In this document: piece by piece, positions 57,672 to 64,000 of the stretch
Numbering within the stretch: the first letter of the stretch is position 1
How the letters are laid out: the number at the start of each line of letters is the position of its first letter
Assembly: GCA_001949185.1 (NCBI GenBank)
Contig: BDGG01000009.1
Span: 989,347-1,053,346, forward strand
From: Ramazzottius varieornatus
Taxonomy: Eukaryota > Tardigrada > Eutardigrada > Parachela > Ramazzottiidae
Length of the DNA: 64,000 bases
Direction: 5' to 3'
Translations under genes and position numbers: made by a program
Notes under the pieces: model-generated
Seen by the model: the letters and a program-made list of their open reading frames with translations, nothing else
The model's database searches: none
What the model was told of the DNA's origin: nothing

Positions 57672-57743
57672 GGGGCAATAGTCTAGGGGTATGATATCCG
57701 CTTAGGGTGCGGGTGGTCCCGGGTTCAATTCCCGGTTGCCCCC
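57672..57743 (+). tRNA. tRNA-Pro (anticodon AGG)
   Basis: A 72-nt cloverleaf. Acceptor GGGGCAA pairs perfectly with TTGCCCC. The D arm/A box is TAGTCTAGGGGTATGA. The anticodon stem TCCGC/GCGGG has one G-U pair around loop TTAGGGT, giving anticodon AGG. The T arm CCGGG TTCAATT CCCGG carries the B box. The discriminator base is C, with no encoded CCA. The bases after it (ATTTTTACATTTT) supply a polymerase III terminator. There is no intron. Confidence 0.96.
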
Positions 57744-58509
57744 ATTTTTACATTTTCCGAGACATGATTTTAGTCCCGGAAGCTGTACACAAGGCCGGAA
57801 ACGGGGTTCGGAAGGTCCATAGATGTTGCTGGCATTTTTTTAAGTTCACTTCCGAGACTGGAAGTACGCGTAATAGTTGCATCGTTTCAAGACGCTACAG
57901 GCTCGAAATGTTATTGTGGCGCAGTTCGCGCGGCGTTTTTGCATTTTGCACCTAAGCTGTCCTTCATGAACCGGCTTCACCCACTTCCTTTATGCCGCAT
58001 TGCACATGCACGCGCTAGAGCCCCAAAAGAAAGAATATGTTCATAACATGAGCGTCAAATGGTCCGACGCCTTGCATGTGTCTTGCACTCAATTCCGAGT
58101 CTTTCAACTGCAGTTTAGACTTCTTGCCTCGTCGTTGCGCTAAGTGATGATATGACAGGTTTCTCAAGACGATCGATCACTTCTTATTAACTATTCGAAC
58201 CCGTATTGCAGCTTGCCCTATTCAAGACTCGTTCTGAAGTGAATTATTAACTGAAACGCAATCTAGCAGCAATAACTTGCGTGTCATAAACTCGCTAATA
58301 ACACCGATATTTTTCGGTACACATCATTGCACAGATCTCTGAAGCCGACGCTACCGTTGTATGGAAGCACCAAACACAAAGATGCAAAAGGACGATACAT
58401 TCGAACCCTTTCTTTTCGAAATTTTGTTTCAAAATTTGAAATAGGTTTTTACTTTTCCGTGACCATTCTCTTGAACTCCAAATGAAACTAAACAGCCATA
58501 TTTGGATTT
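57744..58509. other. intergenic, nothing recognised beyond the tRNA terminator
   Basis: Poly-T terminator just downstream of the tRNA, then nothing supported. Confidence 0.4.
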
Positions 58510-58698
58510 AGTCAAACAAACGCGTCAAGATCTTCAGCCTACATGGCGCACTCATGCAGCCAATAATACTGAGGACACACGCCACTTGGGAAAGCTAACT
58601 CTACAAGCTAGTCTTCAAAATGGCGCAGTTTATCAGTGTCATTGGCTAAGAACGTGCGCCACTTGGACTGAAAGTATTGTTGAGTTCGATTGCCAAGA
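58510..58698. repeat. hairpin repeat locus 44 (two units)
   Basis: Left arm AGTCAAACAAACGCGTCAAG, two units with loops facing opposite ways, right end GAGTTCGATTGCCAAG. Confidence 0.85.
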
Positions 58699-59777
58699 TT
58701 GTTTTTGCGGGAAATTTGGTTGTCGAGTTGTATGTGGATCGAGGTGCTTTTTTCGAATGATCGCAGCAAGGTATGATGTCAATATGAAATTGATAACAAG
58801 GTCAGATGGGTGCCAAGGCGTGTGTGTCGACAGCAACAGCTACTTCTGAGGACCGCTCGGTGATGCAACGAGAACGTTTTAATTGTTTGTTAGGAGTTGT
58901 GTCTTGTAAATTATTTGTGACAGCGATGGCCTGCTGTCTTTTTTCGCACTCGACTAGAAGGAGCCACAGCGGGAACCTGCCGCACGGCCAGCAGGGTACC
59001 AGCAGGACGCCGGTGGAGCCAAGCGGTGAAGGATGTACACAAAGACTACCCTGCTGGATGCTTGCAAGCTTAACCTATCGTTACAAGGTCCATACCTTCT
59101 CCGTAGGATATGCAAGCTCCGTACGGCGCAAGTATGCATCATTTGAAATCCATCATTCTGCAAAATACGCCACTGACACTACCGACTGAAATTCATTTCT
59201 TCCTCTGTGTCGAATTTCTCTCCCCTCATCGTTACAAAAATCTTCTCGCTTTGCTCGAGCGAAACTACGAGAACAATATTTCCATGTCGATTTGAGATTT
59301 CACTTTATATTCCGAATAGAAAACGCAACTGATCGCCGAATGGCCGCCGTCATAACAGCTGAGGATACCATAAACCACAGTATGCGGTATGCTGCATGTA
59401 TGCTGCCAGTGGCGACACCTGCAGTTGCGGTTGCAGGCTGGGCGTTGCCTGCGTGGGAACCAGCCAGCGCGTCGCTTAGCGGAAGTCATGCATGCCGGCA
59501 GACGATCTTGCCCCTTCTTCTGAATACTGCCTACCATAATCTGTTTCCCCGAGAACTGGTTCATCTTCGTTATTATTCATTACTGACAAGACTAAAAACT
59601 CAACACTTTGCTAAATCTTCGCAGAAGGAATGAAAGAGAGATCAACTTAAGATCGCAGTAATGTCAGAATCGTGGCAGGAAACTGAATGGCGCGATCTCT
59701 GCGTGAGATGGCGTAAGCACAGCAAGTACAAAAGTACATCTTCCATGCCTTTCCCGTTTTTGAAAGGGGAAGAGAAT
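58699..59777. other. 3' flank of the GPCR gene
   Basis: Downstream of the minus-strand GPCR stop codon. No further gene supported. Confidence 0.4.
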
Positions 59778-62754
59778 TCACATGCAAATATTATCGGATT
59801 CACCGTGATGATCAGTGTGTGATTGGGAAATACTGTATTTACTTTCGCGCTTCCGCCAGTTACACAGCAAGCGTCGGAATGCTGCTCGATATTCCCGATT
59901 GGTCATGCCTGTAAAAGAGGGAAGATGGTTATTACTAGTCGCTACGCGATCCTTGTGTGTACTCTTGGCGGTTACGACGACGGAGTCCTTTGTACAATTT
60001 CAGTCACCATCTTCAACACCTCCCCAAAAAATTTTCCCTGATTGTCGGCAGTTCCAATATCGCTCTTATTTACATGAAAAATTAGCATATAGGAACGTCT
60101 ACGTGACGAAAAAGATCGATGGGGAAACCTTTACCATAAACAAATGGATTTATACAGGAATTGGAATATCCCATCCAGAGAAAGACTTCCTCGACCACCG
60201 GGTGAATCTGTATTGCGTCAAGAGGGTTGACAGTGAAGCAGGTGAAGTAAGGAAGCCAACACGCGGTGAAGGCTCCTACGATGATGAAGAGCGTAATGGT
60301 CGCTCTGTGCTGACGCAGTATATGCGTGTGACTACGAAAAACAATATGCGGCTTAGTTTTGAACATCACAATAACAAACAATTTTGGAAGAACATCGGAA
60401 GTTGCCAACCAAACGTACAATGTTGTTTCACCAAGTGGCGCACGCTGTCATCCAACAAAACTGAGAAGGTGTGCCACTTGAGAAAACAACCTAACTCGAT
60501 AAGATTCTTTTTCGAGTTTGCGCATGCTAGCGGTATTGGCTATGATAAGTGTGCGCCACTTGGATAACAATATTGTCCAGTCAAATTTTCGTGTCAAGGG
60601 CGCACGTTTCCATTATGAATGGCTGCAAGCATGCGCCACTCACACTCTTAGTATTCTGCCTGCTATGTGCCCGTCTCCTACATGCACTACCTGTGAGTTC
60701 GATGCCGATGATGATGACCGTCGTCTTTTGGGATACATTCTTTGCTGATGTAAGTTTGTGCGCGAATTTGTTTGACATGGCCATAACTGATTGTCAGGAT
60801 CTTCATGTACATAATGTACAGGACGATCAGAGGGATGTAGAAGGTGCCTATGCCGATGGTGATGCTATAAGGGAGGGTCTCCACCAGGAAGACACAGTTG
60901 TGCGAGGAAGCTTCGTCAACGTTCTGCACGCGTCCGTCTGACGTGTTCCAGCCGGAATAGATGGGCACGAAGGCAATCAAGGCCGACAAAATCCATACAG
61001 CGGTCAACATTAGAATGGCCGTCCGCTTAGTTATGATTGATCGGTACAGGAGAGGACGAGTGATGGCATAATATCTGTCAATCGAAACCTGTAAAGAGAC
61101 AAAAAGATCAAATTAGATTCCAAGAAAACTGTCTCTGTAACCTGTGGATGTGGATTGCGGTGCGGATAAGCGAACGGGAAACTGTAGGAACCATTCAGAA
61201 ACCCACAGCCGAACAGAACCTTCGATCATATACATGCGTACATCGAGTCTCAGTTTCAGTGGGGCGTCCGAGTATGCAGGTTTACCAATGTTTATAAACC
61301 TTCGTTTCCTAGTCACTCATTTCCGGTTCGCTTCCAGAAGCATTCGCTTTTGTGAAATTAGAAGAAACTGCTTCGAACTACGGAAATTTCAGCGAAAAAA
61401 TTTCACACTTAAGAGGTTCCGGTTTATCGAAGTCTAGGGCATCGACCGTAATCAGAAAATGTGATTGGGCGATTAATCAGTGAGTCGTGTACATTCAAAG
61501 GAACCTGCCGGAAGTACACCCAAGACCTGAATACAGAATACAGGAGCAAAATCCAGGTCGGATTTAGCCATCACAGTCTAAGGAGGAACTGCCAAAGAAT
61601 ATCTTTCGGCTCCCTTAGAGGATCTCCAACAGGGAAGTCCTGTTGATGTTGCTTGTAGCCGGGTTCGCGCTCTCGGTTTCAGTGTCATTATAAAGGACGG
61701 AAGGTGTCTTGTCATGCAAATTAACAACGGACATGAGATCCTGGGAGTCGGCAAAGAGGGTGCGCCACTTGAATGATATTATGATCTCCCAATGGTGTAC
61801 GCCATCGTCAATTACTCATCCAGAAACCCTCTGGGAGCAATCTAGACAGCAACACCACTTTCACAAGATTGTAAAGTGGTGGCGGAATGTTTCCCGGATC
61901 GTTAGAATTACTCGAGTATACTTACCACGAATAGGTTTAGGATAGATGCAGTCGACAGAAAGACATCCAAGCAAATGTACAGATTGCAAACGGTACTTCC
62001 CAGTATCCAACTGTTGGTCAAGAGCTTGCCGAAGCTGAACGGAAGGACGAAGAGCCCCAAGAGCAAATCACTACAAATACAAACAAACAGTATGCGAAAG
62101 TCAAGATTTAGAATTCGAATCCATAGTTGGGATGTTGGCAATTAATTCACTCAGATTGTTTTCAAGTGGCGCACGTCTTCATCGTTATTTGTTGAAGTTG
62201 TGCGCCACTTTGGAGAGCTGCTCTTGCCAGGTTTTGTTGACTTCCCAAGTGGCGCATCTTCATGTTGTTACAGCCCGTATCGATAAGAGAGTGCGCCACT
62301 TGGAAAGCAATCTAGTCGAGTTTGATGGCTTTCCCAAGTAGCGCATATTTGCGTTCTTATTTGGTGCGAGAGTACGCCACTTAGGAAAACGGTGTGAATG
62401 AAATCATTTGCCGACATCACCAGTCGAGTTTTGTCTGGAAGGAAGAAAAAACGTGGAATACCTGACAGCCAAGGAGGCGCAAAAGCTATTCGTGATATTC
62501 AGCCGTAGCTGTCTACTGTGGATAATGGCCACACAAACTAGCAAATTGCCGGCAATAGTCCCAATCACAATAAAGAAGGTGGGTATAGCAATGAGGATGG
62601 CGTTGAGCGTCGGCGGCGTGGTCCCCAGCTGGGACTCTCCAAAGTTCCCTGCTTTAGTTAGTCCATGGAACTCATGGGAAGTACAGTTGACCAACGGGAA
62701 ACAGGACTGTGTAACCTCCATAAGAAACTCGCTGGAACCTTCTCCCATTAGCAT
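59778..62754 (-). CDS. class A aminergic-type G-protein-coupled receptor, 5 exons
   Basis: Exons 62754-62462, 62070-61926, 61088-60691, 60331-60135 and 59908-59778 join in phase to 387 aa. An in-frame TGA lies upstream of the ATG. All seven helices are present. N-glycosylation site N23-C-T; TM1 GN70; TM2 LAVSD99; W119 and C126 before TM3; TM3 amine-binding Asp D133; DRY at 150-152; W178 in TM4; ECL2 C211; TM5 P232; CWLP at 303-306; NPFVY at 340-344; helix 8 NREYRAAFRRLLC. This set marks a biogenic-amine-type receptor. ASILNLF-V-SIDRYYAI and GAF-CW-PYFT recall histamine H2, beta-octopamine and 5-HT receptors. TM5 positions 5.42/5.43/5.46 read I/G/T rather than the serines of catecholamine receptors, so the ligand is unclear. 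The third loop is His-rich (DDGHHHRHRTHSHTH). A 3' splice site ends 4 nt before the ATG. Confidence 0.92.
60402..60642. repeat. hairpin repeat locus 45 (three units), intron 3 of GPCR gene
   Basis: Arm AAGTTGCCAACCAAACGTAC (type B), then three units, the second and third missing parts of their left halves. Confidence 0.85.
61746..61795. repeat. hairpin repeat locus 46 (half unit), intron 2 of GPCR gene
   Basis: Arm GAGTCGGCAAAGA runs straight into GGTGCGCCACTTGA, so the left half and loop are deleted. Confidence 0.65.
62130..62417. repeat. hairpin repeat locus 47 (three units, arm type C), intron 1 of GPCR gene
   Basis: Arms GGGATGTTGGCAATTAATTC and GTGAATGAAATCATTTGCCG, with three units all in the same loop orientation. 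Confidence 0.9.
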
Positions 62755-63488
62755 CCGTCTGAGTGAATAGTTTCATGTGATGGGATCATCAAAGAACGCT
62801 TCATTACTTCTGTGATCTCAAACCAGATCACTGGACCGGATTTGATGGAGCAAGATTAAAAAGACGCCTACAGGGATGAAAACACCACATGGAGAAATTC
62901 CAATGCCGGAAGTGGATAAACGGGTGGAATTCTAGCACGCAAAAAAAAGCCCAACTTGTCTTCTCTACTTTTCTCGCGAAACTCGATATCACGACGAAGC
63001 CGCCAGACCGTCGCTTGGAATCCTTCAAGATGTGAAAGAGGATATCGTGCCGTACCAGATCTGAAGTATTCAAGCCGTCATGGGGCACAGTTTAGCAGCA
63101 AAACAGACAACAAAGAACAGCAGCTTATTAGATTATCCCAGAAATATCTGGGGTGCGAGAGATTATCCCGCGAGCCTTCAGGATAGAATCATGGAAGAAA
63201 AGGGAAGGAGGGATATTCAACAAGACGAGCTACTGCATTATCCGTGCAATTGAAGACTGGCGATCGGGTCATTAATCTTCATTAGGCAGATGCTCGGCAT
63301 TGGTTCTGCCGTGCATCCATGCCATGGTACAAAGAACCCACACTCTCAGAGACATAATGAGAAGCCACGAACTCACGCTCAACCTTGCTGAAATGATTGA
63401 TAAGGCACCACGGCATTGCTCCAAGTCATATCAATAAAACAATAACACCTGTCGAGATTGGCAAACAACGTATATCGGTTACGAATCA
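62755..63488. other. upstream flank of GPCR gene
   Basis: Expected promoter and leader on the minus strand. No supported gene. Confidence 0.4.
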
Positions 63489-63538
63489 ACCTGCATACCG
63501 GAGGACGACGCGAAAGTACGGGGTCTTTGTATGCAGGT
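63489..63538. repeat. 50-bp palindrome family copy 7
   Basis: Perfect ACCTGCATAC / GTATGCAGGT arms, exactly 50 bp. Confidence 0.85.
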
Positions 63539-63601
63539 TCGTGATCTTTCTGTCGAACTCAAGCTGCATACACTATTAACATAAACATTGACATTTCATC
63601 A

Positions 63602-63651
63602 ACCTGCATACCGGGTATCGTCACAAAGTATACACCGGCGTGTATGCAGGT
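63602..63651. repeat. 50-bp palindrome family copy 8
   Basis: Perfect arms, exactly 50 bp, 113 bp downstream of copy 7 start to start. A half arm (AGCTGCATACAC) lies between them at about 63563. Both copies are followed by TTCGTGAT.TCTCTGTCGA-like sequence, so the pair may be a local duplication. Confidence 0.85.
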
Positions 63652-64000
63652 TCGTGATGTCTCTGTCGAGCACAAGCAAAGCAGACTGATAATGAATGCC
63701 TCCTGTCGCCCAACCTCACGTTCGAGTTTGCGACTTAAAAATACCGTAATCAAGCTAACCGCGAGCGGCAGTCTAGCGACGATTACGCCGATTAGTTCAG
63801 TTAGAGGCGAGGTACTCTGCTCATAACGGAGAAATGCTTTTGAAATTATTATCGGAAGCTCGATACGAGAGAGAATTGTAGGCAAACGACAGCGACAATG
63901 CAACCGACGTTGTTTACCATCTCTTCTCACTACGGGAGGGGAATGTGCTGACATGAACGGAGAACGTCCATCAAGTCGTCCAGTCTTCCATCGCGCAGTT
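63652..64000. other. window end, nothing recognised
   Basis: A minus-strand frame (63954-63559) covers most of this stretch but shows no recognisable family and runs through the 50-bp palindrome. Confidence 0.35.

Noticed and set aside
303-62417. Regularly recurring palindromes as a CRISPR array
   Set aside because: Spacing is irregular (hundreds to thousands of bases), copies diverge, and the surrounding genes are eukaryotic and intron-bearing.
303-62417. Hairpins followed by T-runs as intrinsic transcription terminators
   Set aside because: They occur inside introns and between genes in any orientation, and the T/A runs belong to the repeat arms themselves (TTTTCCC/GGGAAAA).

Overview
This is animal nuclear DNA: split genes with GT-AG introns, metazoan transcription factors, an aminergic-type receptor and an RNA polymerase III tRNA gene. 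Introns are short (many 58-95 bp) and gene spacing is tight. A radial-spoke gene (RSPH3) implies motile 9+2 cilia or sperm flagella and argues against nematodes. A compact-genome ecdysozoan such as a tardigrade would fit, but the species is inference.

I joined exons by splice signals and reading phase into eight complete coding models. Each closes without a frame break. (1) 5791-11493 +, a 1151-aa AT-hook/C2H2 zinc-finger nuclear protein in 8 exons. (2) 23747-25944 +, an unrecognised 576-aa Ser-rich scaffold-like protein in 2 exons. (3) 29572-27592 -, a 333-aa CENP-B-type DNA-binding protein in 6 exons, one only 22 nt. (4) 33328-30223 -, a 756-aa BET double-bromodomain protein. (5) 34093-36175 +, RSPH3, 470 aa. 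(6) 38249-36528 -, a GTSF1-type CHHC zinc-finger protein, 300 aa. (7) 50458-54186 +, ZIC/odd-paired, 402 aa. (8) 62754-59778 -, an aminergic-type GPCR, 387 aa. Genes 3-6 form a dense cluster with a divergent BET/RSPH3 pair and a convergent RSPH3/GTSF1 pair. A tRNA-Pro(AGG) lies at 57672-57743. Several further stretches look coding or like decayed coding but could not be joined into genes.

The dominant non-coding structure is a foldback repeat at 47 loci. Its unit of about 60 bp reads AAGTGGCGCACG, then a 20-25 nt asymmetric loop, then CGTGCGCCACTT. Loci carry 1-3 units inside longer inverted outer arms of at least three types. A second family is a strikingly uniform 50-bp palindrome (ACCTGCATAC...GTATGCAGGT) with 8 copies, 5 of them inside introns of the zinc-finger gene. 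Of 34 introns modelled, all 21 longer than 226 bp, plus one of 184 bp, contain one of these elements. The 12 element-free introns are all 226 bp or shorter. Classical DNA-transposon remains are also present: a hAT-type MITE with a perfect 8-bp target duplication inside a ZIC intron, a Tc1/mariner-type MITE, a GAGATGGG-ended element, and a frameshifted hAT transposase tail beside a 364-bp palindrome.

The genes have no obvious common pathway. Three are chromatin or transcription regulators, one is likely small-RNA machinery, one is axonemal and one is a receptor.
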